Source: Microbacterium soli
GTDB taxonomy: Bacteria > Actinomycetota > Actinomycetes > Actinomycetales > Microbacteriaceae
DNA: 64,000 nt
Direction of reading: 5' to 3'
Assembly: GCF_039539005.1 (NCBI RefSeq)
Contig: NZ_BAABCP010000001.1
Location: forward strand, 930,001 to 994,000
The position numbers and the translations under genes were made by a program. The notes beneath the pieces are model-generated. The model was not told the DNA's origin. It saw only the letters and a list, made by a program, of their open reading frames with translations, and did not search any database. Positions 53,866-61,854 of this stretch are shown in pieces (the first letter of the stretch is position 1; each line of letters starts with the position of its first letter).

Positions 53866-55203
53866 ATGTCAGCGAAGACGATTCGCCTCACCGTCGCCGA
53901 CGCGCACAGCCGGCACGATCTCGTCGTCCCGGCTGATTCCACGGTCGCCGACCTCTTCGCCGTCGGCGGCGTGGACCTGAGCCGCTATGTGGGCACGACC
54001 GCCTCCGGCGCCGCCCTGGATCTCGCCGACGAGGTGTCGGCGGTGCCCGGCGACGGCGGCGTGATCTGGCTCTTCGACCGCACGGCGGCAGCACCCGACG
54101 GGGGTGCGGCGAGAGCCGCGGGTCGGGCTGCGCCCGGTCTGCCGGCCCGTGAGCGCTGGACGCTGCTGGCCCTGTTGCTGACCGTCGCGTCGGCCATCCT
54201 CGCCGGCACGATCATCGCCCCCGGCCCGGTGACGATCTCCGTCTCGGTCGCCGTCCTGCTGGCGGGCGCGCTGCTCCTGCTCGCCCAGCCCGTGCGCGAG
54301 AGCAGCGGCCACGTCGCCTTCGTCGCTCCCGGGCTGGCCGCCGCGGGCGGAGCGCTCGCGGTCGCGTCCTTCGGCGACGCGGGGGCCATGATCGCGGCAG
54401 GCACGATCGCCGGGGCGACGGCGGCCTGCGCGCGTCACGCCCGCACCCGCGCGAGCGGGCGCACGGAGTCCGGGAGCACGGCGGTGATCGCGGCCATCTG
54501 GTCGGTCGTGGCGACGGTCGACGCCGCGGCCTTCCTGTTCGAGATCACGGCGGCGACGATCGCCGCCGTGCAGATCGCCGCGGCGGCGCCCCTGTTCCAC
54601 TACATGCGCGGCAGCGCGCTGGACGTCGACGCCGACGACCTCCTCGACATCCCCTTCGTGATCCGTGACGCCCCGGGCATCCGCGCCAGGCCGCCGGCGG
54701 AGCCCGCGCCCGTGCGGCGCGATCTCGCCGCCGCGCAGTACCGGGCGGCGCGACAGCGCTCCACCGCCGGCATCGTGATGGCCTGCGCGCTGGCGCTGCT
54801 GTCGAGCCTGTACGCCCTGGTGTCCTTCCCCGGCGGCTCGGTCGCGTCGTGGTGCGTGATCGGCGGCACGCTGGGGGTGGGGTGCTACCTGTTGCTGGCC
54901 TCGCGGCGACTGCGCGACGGGTCGGCCCGCGCGGCCGCGCTGAGCACCGGTGCGCTCGTGTCCGTGCTCGCCGCGACGGCTCTCGTGCTGGCCCTGGCGG
55001 TGCCCGCGCTGCTGGTGGCGATAGTGCTCGTGCCGGCGGGGATCGTCATCGGATGCGTGACGGCCCCGCTCTCCGGCGGCTGGCGGTCGCTGGGCTGGTC
55101 GCGCACCGGTGACATCCTGGAGGGGCTGATGCTGGCGCTCGCCCCCGCGGCGCTGCTGTACGGCTCGGGGCTGGCCGGACAGATCCTGGAGGTCCTCCCG
55201 TGA
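53866..55203 (+). CDS. EccD-like membrane protein with ubiquitin-like N-terminus
   Basis: 445-aa protein. Residues 1-75 (KTIRLTVADAHSRHDLVVPA to GGVIWLFDR) look like the YukD/EsaB ubiquitin-like domain that starts EccD proteins. After a linker come about ten transmembrane helices. It would form the membrane pore or a scaffold of the ESX machine. A second EccD-like protein is encoded at the right end of the window, so this locus has two. The stop overlaps the RDD-FHA start as GTGA. Confidence 0.75.
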   Translation: MSAKTIRLTVADAHSRHDLVVPADSTVADLFAVGGVDLSRYVGTTASGAALDLADEVSAVPGDGGVIWLFDRTAAAPDGGAARAAGRAAPGLPARERWTLLALLLTVASAILAGTIIAPGPVTISVSVAVLLAGALLLLAQPVRESSGHVAFVAPGLAAAGGALAVASFGDAGAMIAAGTIAGATAACARHARTRASGRTESGSTAVIAAIWSVVATVDAAAFLFEITAATIAAVQIAAAAPLFHYMRGSALDVDADDLLDIPFVIRDAPGIRARPPAEPAPVRRDLAAAQYRAARQRSTAGIVMACALALLSSLYALVSFPGGSVASWCVIGGTLGVGCYLLLASRRLRDGSARAAALSTGALVSVLAATALVLALAVPALLVAIVLVPAGIVIGCVTAPLSGGWRSLGWSRTGDILEGLMLALAPAALLYGSGLAGQILEVLP

Positions 55204-56666
55204 CGCCGACCCCGCCTCCCGCGGCCGCCCCGCCGCTCTCGCGCCGCACGATGCCGAACCCGCCCACCGCGTCGCCGGTGCGGGCGAGCGCGGGTCAGCG
55301 CATCGGCGCGTACCTGATCGACATCGCCGCAGTCGCCGTGGTCGCCGCCGCCGTGTGGGTTCTCAGCGGCTCGCCGCTGCTGCTCGCGGTGGCCGTCATC
55401 GAGCTGTGGGCGATCGGCTGGATCTGGGAGGGCCACACCGGGGGAAGCCCGGGGAGCCTCGCCCTCGGCATCCGCACGGTCCGGCGCGGCTCGGAGGTGA
55501 CCGTCGGCGCACCCGGTCTGCTGCTGCGGAGTCTGCTGATGGGCGCCGCGCACATCGTGCCGGTCGCGCTGCCCGCCGTCCTGGCGGCGACGGGCGCGCT
55601 GGACGGCGTCGCCGGGGCGCAGGTGATCGACGTGCGCCGCACGCGCGCGGCGCAGTCCGCGGGCGTGCGGGCGCCGAGTCTGGACGCGCGGGTCAGCGGC
55701 GGCGACCTCATCACGAGCACGCCGCTGGACCGAGGACAGCGGGACCCCGCGATGCAGCCGGCCCTCGGCGCCGGCGCACAGGCGGCGGGTGCCGCGGCGA
55801 CCGCGCCCGCCGCGGCACCCGCGCAGGCCTCCCCCGCTCCCGCGCTCATCCCGGCGGGTGCGAGCACCGTGCCCGTGTTCGAGCTGTCCGACGGCACGGT
55901 CATCCGCGCCACCGGTCTGGGCTTCATCGGACGGGCGCCGCGCGCCCCGGAATCCGTGCAGGGCGCCATCCTCGTGCGCGTCCCGGACGGCGCCCGATCG
56001 CTGTCGCGCACGCACGCGGCCTTCGGCATCGAGGACGGCGACCTGTGGGTGCAGGACCTCGGGTCGGCCAACGGCGCCTCCGTGCGTCATCTCGGCGGCG
56101 GGGTCACGGATCTCGCCTCGCAGACCCCGTACTTCCTCGTCCCCGGGGATGTGCTCGTGCTCGGCGGGGCCGCCGAGCTGGCGTTCCGCCGTGTCGTGGA
56201 GCGCGCGGAGCCCCCTGAGCGCGAGCAGCGGCCGACCCCGGATGCCGTGCCGTCCGCGTCCGCGCCGACGACGCCTCCGCCAGCCGCGGCGCCCACGGGC
56301 GCGGTGCCTGCGGCCATCGCTCCCACGGACCAGGCGACCGTCGCCCTGCAGTTCCAGGACGGCACCACGGTCGGCATCCGCGGCATCGGCTACATCGGCC
56401 GCGCCCCGAGCCTGCCCGACGGAGAGCGGCCGGATGCCGTGCTCGTCACGGTCCCCGACGGCGACCGCTCCGTGTCGCGCACGCACGGCCGGTTCGGCGT
56501 CGCGGGCGGTCAGGCGTGGTTCGAGGATCTGGGATCGGGGAACGGGTCGATGCTGCACACCGATGACGGCCGTTCGGGCCCCATGACGCCGCACCAGCGC
56601 TTCAGCCTCGTGCCGGGCATGGTGCTGCGGCTGGGCGACTGCGTCATCCGCATCGTCGCCGGCTGA
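55200..56666 (+). CDS. RDD membrane protein with two FHA domains
   Basis: 488-aa protein. An RDD module with three or four helices (about residues 30-135; QRIGAYLIDIAAVAVVAAAV, GGSPGSLALGIRTVRRGS) is followed by a disordered Ala/Pro linker and two FHA domains: FIGRAPR...SLSRTHAAFGI...DLGSANGASV (about residues 215-335) and YIGRAPS...SVSRTHGRFGV...DLGSGNGSML (about 380-488). Both keep the Arg, Ser and Asn that bind phosphothreonine. It probably links Ser/Thr kinase signalling to the secretion system. GTG 55200 overlaps the preceding stop. Confidence 0.85.
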   Translation: MTPTPPPAAAPPLSRRTMPNPPTASPVRASAGQRIGAYLIDIAAVAVVAAAVWVLSGSPLLLAVAVIELWAIGWIWEGHTGGSPGSLALGIRTVRRGSEVTVGAPGLLLRSLLMGAAHIVPVALPAVLAATGALDGVAGAQVIDVRRTRAAQSAGVRAPSLDARVSGGDLITSTPLDRGQRDPAMQPALGAGAQAAGAAATAPAAAPAQASPAPALIPAGASTVPVFELSDGTVIRATGLGFIGRAPRAPESVQGAILVRVPDGARSLSRTHAAFGIEDGDLWVQDLGSANGASVRHLGGGVTDLASQTPYFLVPGDVLVLGGAAELAFRRVVERAEPPEREQRPTPDAVPSASAPTTPPPAAAPTGAVPAAIAPTDQATVALQFQDGTTVGIRGIGYIGRAPSLPDGERPDAVLVTVPDGDRSVSRTHGRFGVAGGQAWFEDLGSGNGSMLHTDDGRSGPMTPHQRFSLVPGMVLRLGDCVIRIVAG

Positions 56667-56702
56667 GCGGGCTTGCGCGGGGCGGTCGCCGCCCCGCGGT
56701 GC

Positions 56703-57989
56703 TCACCAGCCGAGTTCCTCGTACCCGTCGGATGCCGAGCTGCCGGCCTCTCCCGCCGCCCCGAGGTCGGGCAGTGCATCCTCGTCGTCCGGATCGACCT
56801 CGAAGGCCAGCAGGTCCTGACCGCGGCGACGTCTGCGTCTGCCCTCGCCGGCGCCCCCCGCTCCTCCTGCGGCACCGCCGGCGATCATGCCGGTCCGCCC
56901 CGCTCCGGCACCCGCCCCCGCACCGGCCTGCGCGCCGACCGCACCGGCACCGGGGGCTCCGGCACCGGCCGCACCGGGCGCACCCAGCGCACCGAGTCCC
57001 CCGAGTCCGCCCAGCCCGCCGACGCGACCCAGGCGACCCGCCAGTGCCGCGCCGCCGACACCGCCGGCCGTTCCGCCGACGACTCCGCCCACGCCGCCAT
57101 GCGACGCGCCTCCGGCACCGCCGGGAATGCCCGAACCCGGAGCGGGCAGCCCGGAGCCGCCCGGGCCCGTGCCCGGGACCCAGCCGTCAGCGACGCCGTC
57201 GACGCGCGGCGGCCCGTCGTATCCGCCCGGCGGGCGCTCCCACTGCTCCGAGGGCGGGTACGGCGACCCGTCGGGGATGTCCGGGCCATCGACCCGCACC
57301 ACGCGGGGGGCGTCGTAGTCTCCGCCGCCGCCGTCGAAGCCGCCCACGGGCGCGATGCCGTAGCCGGTGATGCCGAGATCCGGAGCGCCCATCGCCCCCG
57401 GTCCGAGGGGTCCGGAGCCGGCCGCCGGACCCGGCACGTTCCGGGGCGGGTCGTAGTCCGAGGTCGGCATCCCGTCGATGATCTCCTGGAGCCGCGCGTC
57501 CAGCGCCGCCGTCAGCCTTCGGGCGGCCTCCTCACGCTCGCCCTCCGCCTGGTCGAGGTAGTACTGCCTCGCCTGGGCGGGGGTCATCGTCGTGCCCGGC
57601 CGCACCTGCACCGGGCTCTCCGTCCTGATCGCCAGGTCGATGGTGCTCTGCTGGGCGGAGGTCAGCCCCGTCTGCGGCAGCCCGGCGATGTCGCCTGCTG
57701 TGCTCTGCAGCGCCGAGTCGGCGGCGATGATCGCCTTGTTGACCTCCACCTGGTACTCGGTGAACCGCTCCAGGTCGCTGCGGATCTTCGTGAGGCCGGT
57801 CCTGACCGTCTCACCGAGGTTCCCCTCGAAGCCGTCCGAGTTCGCCGCGCTCTCGACGCCGTTGGCGGCCTCGGCGACGGCGCGGGTGACCGTCGTGCGC
57901 TGCCGGGACTGCCCCTGCCGGGCCGCCTCCGCCAGGTAGCTCGTCATGCTCGACTCCAGTCGGCCGAGGCGCTCCACGTTGTGTCCCAC
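56703..57989 (-). CDS. Putative ESX-secreted substrate, glycine-rich tail
   Basis: 428-aa protein. Residues 1-180 are mostly helical and amphipathic (GRLESSMTSYLAEAARQGQS, TRAVAEAANGVESAANSDGF), resembling large LXG/PPE-like ESX substrates. The rest is low complexity: Pro/Gly/Tyr-rich, then a long GGLGGLGGLGALGAPG stretch, an RRRRRRG cluster and an acidic end DPDDEDALPDLG. I see no enzymatic domain. GTG 57989 follows GGAGGACGAC at good spacing. The gene starts 12 bp after a small helical protein gene, so the two look like a substrate-chaperone pair. Confidence 0.65.
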   Translation of the reverse strand: MGHNVERLGRLESSMTSYLAEAARQGQSRQRTTVTRAVAEAANGVESAANSDGFEGNLGETVRTGLTKIRSDLERFTEYQVEVNKAIIAADSALQSTAGDIAGLPQTGLTSAQQSTIDLAIRTESPVQVRPGTTMTPAQARQYYLDQAEGEREEAARRLTAALDARLQEIIDGMPTSDYDPPRNVPGPAAGSGPLGPGAMGAPDLGITGYGIAPVGGFDGGGGDYDAPRVVRVDGPDIPDGSPYPPSEQWERPPGGYDGPPRVDGVADGWVPGTGPGGSGLPAPGSGIPGGAGGASHGGVGGVVGGTAGGVGGAALAGRLGRVGGLGGLGGLGALGAPGAAGAGAPGAGAVGAQAGAGAGAGAGRTGMIAGGAAGGAGGAGEGRRRRRRGQDLLAFEVDPDDEDALPDLGAAGEAGSSASDGYEELGW

Positions 57990-58001
57990 GTCGTCCTCCG
58001 A

Positions 58002-58385
58002 TCAGACCGCGACGGGTCCCTGCGGGGAGGTCGTGCTCCCCGTCCGGTTCAGCAGGTTGTGGTAGTGCTCCTTCTGCTGGTCGTTCAGCAGTCGCGTCTC
58101 CTCGATGGCCGTGTGGAGGTTCTCCCTGGCCGTGGCGAGGTCCTTCGCGATCGCGTCGAGCCACCGCTCGCCCGCCTCGTAGCGGGTCCTCAGCGCGGCC
58201 GCCAGCTCGACGGACTTCCCGTCGGCCGTCCACAGCAGAGCCGTCTGCCCCTGCCCCAGCTCGCGCATCGTCAGCCGTGACCGGTCCACCGTGTCCTGCG
58301 CCTCGTCGATGAGGGTGATCTGACGGAGGACGGCGTCCTCGTTCATCCCGAAGCCGCCGCCCGGCGGAATCACTCGGATGACCAT
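58002..58385 (-). CDS. Small helical ESX-associated protein
   Basis: 127-aa protein, mostly helical, with a central turn LLWTADGKSVEL that resembles a relaxed WXG motif (W-T-A-D-G). Size and helical pattern fit an ESAT-6-like fold or a substrate partner. ATG 58385 has GGGGG 6 nt upstream; GTG 58388 is possible. It is directly upstream of the glycine-rich substrate gene. No family assigned with certainty. Confidence 0.65.
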   Translation of the reverse strand: MVIRVIPPGGGFGMNEDAVLRQITLIDEAQDTVDRSRLTMRELGQGQTALLWTADGKSVELAAALRTRYEAGERWLDAIAKDLATARENLHTAIEETRLLNDQQKEHYHNLLNRTGSTTSPQGPVAV

Positions 58386-58479
58386 CACGCACCCCCTTCT
58401 GCGAATCTGTCAGCGACGATCCTAACCCGCTTCCCGTCGGGCCCTCCATGGGGAGGGATCCCCATGATTCCGGCGAGGA

Positions 58480-59298
58480 TCACGGAAGCGGATCGCAGGC
58501 GACGAAGGCGTCCGCGCCGACGTCGACGGCCGCGGCGCGCTCCGGACCGGTGACGTCCACCCCATCGGCGGTCGCCTGGAGCGCCTCGTCGGACAGGTCG
58601 GAGTCGTGGAGGTACTGCCCCATGCACAGGAAGAATCCCGGCTTGTCGTCGTATTCCGTGATCCCGTCTCCGTGCAGGAGCGCCTGGGCGCCCTCCGCGA
58701 TCTGCTCGGGAGAGGGCCTCGTGGCGCTCTCGTCCGTCGCGGGCCCGTCGGCGGGTCGCTCGGTGCCCGCCCCCGCAGGCGGCGGCACCGGCAGGCCGGG
58801 TGCAGGACCGGCGGGAGCGCCGAGGATCAGGGCGACCAGCATCACGACGGTCCCGACGGCGCCGCCCACGATCGACAGGGCGAGACCGACGACGGACGGC
58901 CACCTGCGCGCCCCTCCGCGGAAGAGGGCGATGAGCGACGCGACGAACGCGATCAGCAGCACCGCGGCACCGACCCAGAACGTGACGGGGGTCGGGATGC
59001 ACGCCAGGATCGTGCCCAGCACGGCCAGCGCCAGTGCGATGACGCCGAGGACCGGCCGCGGACAGGCATCCGTCGCCGCGACCGCAGGGGACCCCGCGAC
59101 CGCAGGGGACCCCGCGACCGCAGGGGACCCCGCGACCGCAGGGGATGCCGGGACTGCGGGGGACCCCGGGACCGCGGCGGCCTCGGCGGCCTGCGGGGCG
59201 CCGCCGTCCGACGGCGCGATGTGAGCGGTCCACTGCCCGCCATCCCACCACCGCTGTCGGCCGGATCCGTCGTCGTACCATCCTGCCGGAGTGCTCAT
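58480..59298 (-). CDS. DUF2510 membrane protein
   Basis: 272-aa protein starting with the DUF2510 module TPAGWYDDGSGRQRWWDGGQ, then a PAVAGS hexapeptide repeat, three transmembrane helices (about residues 80-165), and an extracytoplasmic C-terminal part with two cysteines (FFLCMGQYL, AFVACDPLP) that may form a disulfide. DUF2510 proteins are common in actinobacterial ESX regions, but the role is unknown. GAGGAGGG precedes ATG 59298. The hexapeptide repeat is encoded by an 18-bp tandem repeat. Confidence 0.8.
   Translation of the reverse strand: MSTPAGWYDDGSGRQRWWDGGQWTAHIAPSDGGAPQAAEAAAVPGSPAVPASPAVAGSPAVAGSPAVAGSPAVAATDACPRPVLGVIALALAVLGTILACIPTPVTFWVGAAVLLIAFVASLIALFRGGARRWPSVVGLALSIVGGAVGTVVMLVALILGAPAGPAPGLPVPPPAGAGTERPADGPATDESATRPSPEQIAEGAQALLHGDGITEYDDKPGFFLCMGQYLHDSDLSDEALQATADGVDVTGPERAAAVDVGADAFVACDPLP
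59078..59167. repeat. 18-bp tandem repeat inside DUF2510 gene
   Basis: Unit GCGACCGCAGGGGACCCC: three exact copies (59078-59131), a fourth with two changes and a degenerate fifth. Being a multiple of three, copy-number change adds or removes one PAVAGS-type hexapeptide without a frameshift. Confidence 0.85.
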
Positions 59299-59377
59299 CC
59301 GACCCTCCTCATCGTGCTCATCCTCCGCGCGGCGACCGCGCACCCCTCAGGACGTCGAACACGCCCCTCCGTGTATA

Positions 59378-60142
59378 TCAGCCGGTCGGTCGTCGCGTCG
59401 CCTCGACGTCCTGCGCGACGAACGCGTCCAGCAGGTCCAGGTCGTCGGGGGCGACGATGCGCGCCCCGACGGCGTGCTCGACCAGGCGCGAGCACGCCGA
59501 GGCCGGCAGCTCGCCGCGCGCATCGCGCTCCACACCACGGATGCCGAGTCTCGCGAACTTGCCGCACAGCACACCCACCCGGCGCTCGACCTTCTCCGTC
59601 GACCAGCCCAGCCGCACCGCCACCTCGGCCAGGGAGGGAAGCCGCACCGCGCCCTCTCCGCCCCGGCGCAGCAGCGGCTCGGCGAGCGCGGTCAGCAGGA
59701 TGCGCTGCACGGGCGAGAGCGTCTCGGAGACGCCCTCCGCATCGGCCTCGGACCGCCAGGGGTGCGAAGACCGGTAGAACGGCGACTCCGCCGTCAGTCT
59801 CAGCTCGTAGGTGACATCGCCCGCGGTGAACATCACCGTCGTCACCGCGAACACCAGCGGCGTGCCCGCACCGGGGGCCAGCCAGGTCTGCGCGAGCCCG
59901 TCCGCCGAGGCGACGGACGCCGTCAGACCCGACCCGACGTTGCGGAGCCACCACATCCCGCCGCGCGCGGCGATCTCGAGGAAGCGCCGGTGCATGTAGG
60001 GGTTGTCGTCGATCGACAGGTCGGCACCGCGTCCGATCACGAAGCTCTCACCGGCGGGGATGCGCTCGTGCCGGCCCGCGAAGTCCAGCAGCAGGGCGCC
60101 GCCCGTCTCTCCCCCCGTGTCCCGACGTCGCGATTCCGTCAT
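59378..60142 (-). CDS. FHA-like and HTH domain protein of ESX locus
   Basis: 254-aa protein. The N-terminal about 120 residues form a divergent FHA domain (FVIGRGADLSIDDNPYMHRR, WWLRNVGSG). The C-terminal half (LSPVQRILLTALAEPLLRRG, LPSLAEVAVRLGWSTEKVER) looks like a helix-turn-helix. The combination suggests a phospho-responsive transcription regulator acting on the secretion genes. ATG 60142 overlaps the coiled-coil gene stop as ATGA. Confidence 0.75.
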   Translation of the reverse strand: MTESRRRDTGGETGGALLLDFAGRHERIPAGESFVIGRGADLSIDDNPYMHRRFLEIAARGGMWWLRNVGSGLTASVASADGLAQTWLAPGAGTPLVFAVTTVMFTAGDVTYELRLTAESPFYRSSHPWRSEADAEGVSETLSPVQRILLTALAEPLLRRGGEGAVRLPSLAEVAVRLGWSTEKVERRVGVLCGKFARLGIRGVERDARGELPASACSRLVEHAVGARIVAPDDLDLLDAFVAQDVEATRRPTG

Positions 60143-60498
60143 GCCGCCCCGCCCGATCCTGGGGCTCCGCGCTGCAGGCCGGCGGCCCGATCGCGCATGC
60201 CTGCGGCACGCTCGCGCAGCTCGACGGCGTCCTCCTGGGCGTCCGTCAGCTCATCGAAGGCGTCGTCGCGCAATCCCTCGAGCTCCGCGATCCGCTCTCG
60301 CGCCCCGGCCGTCGGCGGCACGCTGCGGGTGGAGAGGGCTTCGAGCTCGTCGAGCCGGCGGGCGATGTCCTCGATCTGCTCCCGCGCCCGACCGGCGTGC
60401 AGGTCGGCCTGGTCGGCCTGGCGCTCCAGAGCACCGGCGCGGAGGTCGAGCCGCTCGACCTCCGTCTCGACCGCGTCGTCGGTCATCTCCAGGTTCAC
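60139..60498 (-). CDS. Coiled-coil protein of ESX locus
   Basis: 119-aa protein composed almost entirely of heptad-rich helices (ETEVERLDLRAGALERQADQ and similar), with a break near residue 55 (STRSVPPTAGARE). It probably folds as an antiparallel coiled coil. I chose GTG 60498, which has GGGAG 5 nt upstream; ATG 60486 has GGAG directly abutting it. Coupled by ATGA overlap to the FHA-HTH gene, so the two likely act together. No family recognised. Confidence 0.65.
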   Translation of the reverse strand: MNLEMTDDAVETEVERLDLRAGALERQADQADLHAGRAREQIEDIARRLDELEALSTRSVPPTAGARERIAELEGLRDDAFDELTDAQEDAVELRERAAGMRDRAAGLQRGAPGSGGAA

Positions 60499-60588
60499 AG
60501 GGGCTCCCAACCGTCTCGGACCGTGCAGACGATCCTACGGTCACGGCCGCACGGCACCCAGGGGGAGGACTCCCCATCCGCGCGCCGC

Positions 60589-61854
60589 TCAGTCATGGCT
60601 CCGCCGCGATCGTCCCCGGGACAGCAGCAGGAGGATGACGGATATCGTCGCCCCGGCGCCGAACGCCCAGCCGATGATGGCGCGGGCGGGCGCCAGCGGA
60701 TCAGCAGCGGGGTCGACGTCGATCGTGCGCGCGGCAGGAGCCTCGGTCGTCTGCGCGTCGTGCCCGGGTGACGGCGGGCCCGGCAGACTCCCGTCATCGA
60801 TGAGAGCGAGGGCCGCCGCGGGCCTGACCTCGCCCCAGCCGACGGTGTCGCCGCGCTGCGCGGGTGCGACGCGCATGGCCGACTGAGTGAGCCGGAACGC
60901 CCACTGATCCGGGGACTCGTCGGGGAAGCGCGCGGCGACGAGCGCAGCGGCACCCGAGACCACGGCCGTCGCATAGCTGGAGGAGGCGGAGTCCACGTTG
61001 AACACGCAGTCGCCTCCGGAGATGTGGGCGGACGGCATCGACTGCCCGGGCGCCGCGATGTCGACGTGCTCGCCGGGGTACGACGAGTCGGCGTCCCACC
61101 GTCCGTCCTCCAGGACGGCGGCGACGGCGAGCGCGCCGGGGAGCTCGCCGGGCAGGAAGCGCACGGGGTCGGGACTGTCGGCGTCTGCCGTGCGGCGGTT
61201 TCCCGCGCTGGCGACCACGAGCGCGCCCCGGGCACGGGCGTGGTCCACGGCATCCCGGTACGCGGTGGCGGATCCCTCGTCCGACAGTGAGACGTTGATG
61301 ATCTGCGCGCCGTGGTCCGCCGCCCAGCGGATGCCGGAGACGAGCGCCTCCGCCGACGGCTGCACGAGCTCCCGTGACGCACCGGAGCCCGGGGCGCTCT
61401 CGAAGGCGCGCACGGGCATGATCCGCGCCTCCGGAGCGATCCCCACCACGCCCGATCCCTCCACCCGCCGGGCTGCGATGAGACCCGCCACCGCGGTCCC
61501 GTGCGCGGCGACGTCGGCGTCCGCTCTCGCGGAGCCGTCGCCGAAGCTCGTGAACCCCGGCACCAGGGCGTCCTGCAGGTGCGGGTTCCCGCCGTCGACG
61601 CCGGAGTCGACGACGGCGACCGTGACGCCTGCGCCGCGGCTCAGCGACCACGCCTCCTCCAGTCCCAGCCGCGCGATGAGGTAGCTCGGCGAGGAGACGA
61701 GCAGCCGCTGGTCGGGGGTGCACTGCTGCTCGGCATCGACCCAGGGCGCGGATGCCGGGACTCCGCCCGCCGCCGCGGCCGGCGGGACGCCCGCCGCCAG
61801 GGCCGCGAGGAGGCCGACGGCCGCCGCCGCGCTCCGCAGAGCACGCGGACCCAT
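60589..61854 (-). CDS. mycP: Mycosin, ESX-associated subtilisin-like protease
   Basis: 421-aa secreted and membrane-anchored S8 serine protease required by type VII systems. A signal peptide (about residues 1-30) precedes the catalytic domain: Asp in VAVVDSGVDGG (about 83), His in AAHGTAVAGL (about 118), oxyanion Asn in ASAGN, Ser in SSSYATAVVSG (about 293). Two cysteines (QQCTP, GGDCVF) probably form the conserved disulfide. A C-terminal helix (IIGWAFGAGATISVILLLL) and a basic tail anchor it. ATG 61854 overlaps the eccB stop; GTG 61857 is also possible. Confidence 0.94.
   Translation of the reverse strand: MGPRALRSAAAAVGLLAALAAGVPPAAAAGGVPASAPWVDAEQQCTPDQRLLVSSPSYLIARLGLEEAWSLSRGAGVTVAVVDSGVDGGNPHLQDALVPGFTSFGDGSARADADVAAHGTAVAGLIAARRVEGSGVVGIAPEARIMPVRAFESAPGSGASRELVQPSAEALVSGIRWAADHGAQIINVSLSDEGSATAYRDAVDHARARGALVVASAGNRRTADADSPDPVRFLPGELPGALAVAAVLEDGRWDADSSYPGEHVDIAAPGQSMPSAHISGGDCVFNVDSASSSYATAVVSGAAALVAARFPDESPDQWAFRLTQSAMRVAPAQRGDTVGWGEVRPAAALALIDDGSLPGPPSPGHDAQTTEAPAARTIDVDPAADPLAPARAIIGWAFGAGATISVILLLLSRGRSRRSHD

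Noticed and set aside
49686..53936. 1416-aa plus-strand open frame opposite eccC
   Set aside because: The translation is low-complexity Arg/Gly/His/Asp antisense of eccC, which has clear ATPase motifs on the other strand.
59078..59167. Short direct repeats as a CRISPR array
   Set aside because: Units are contiguous with no spacers and encode a hexapeptide repeat in frame.
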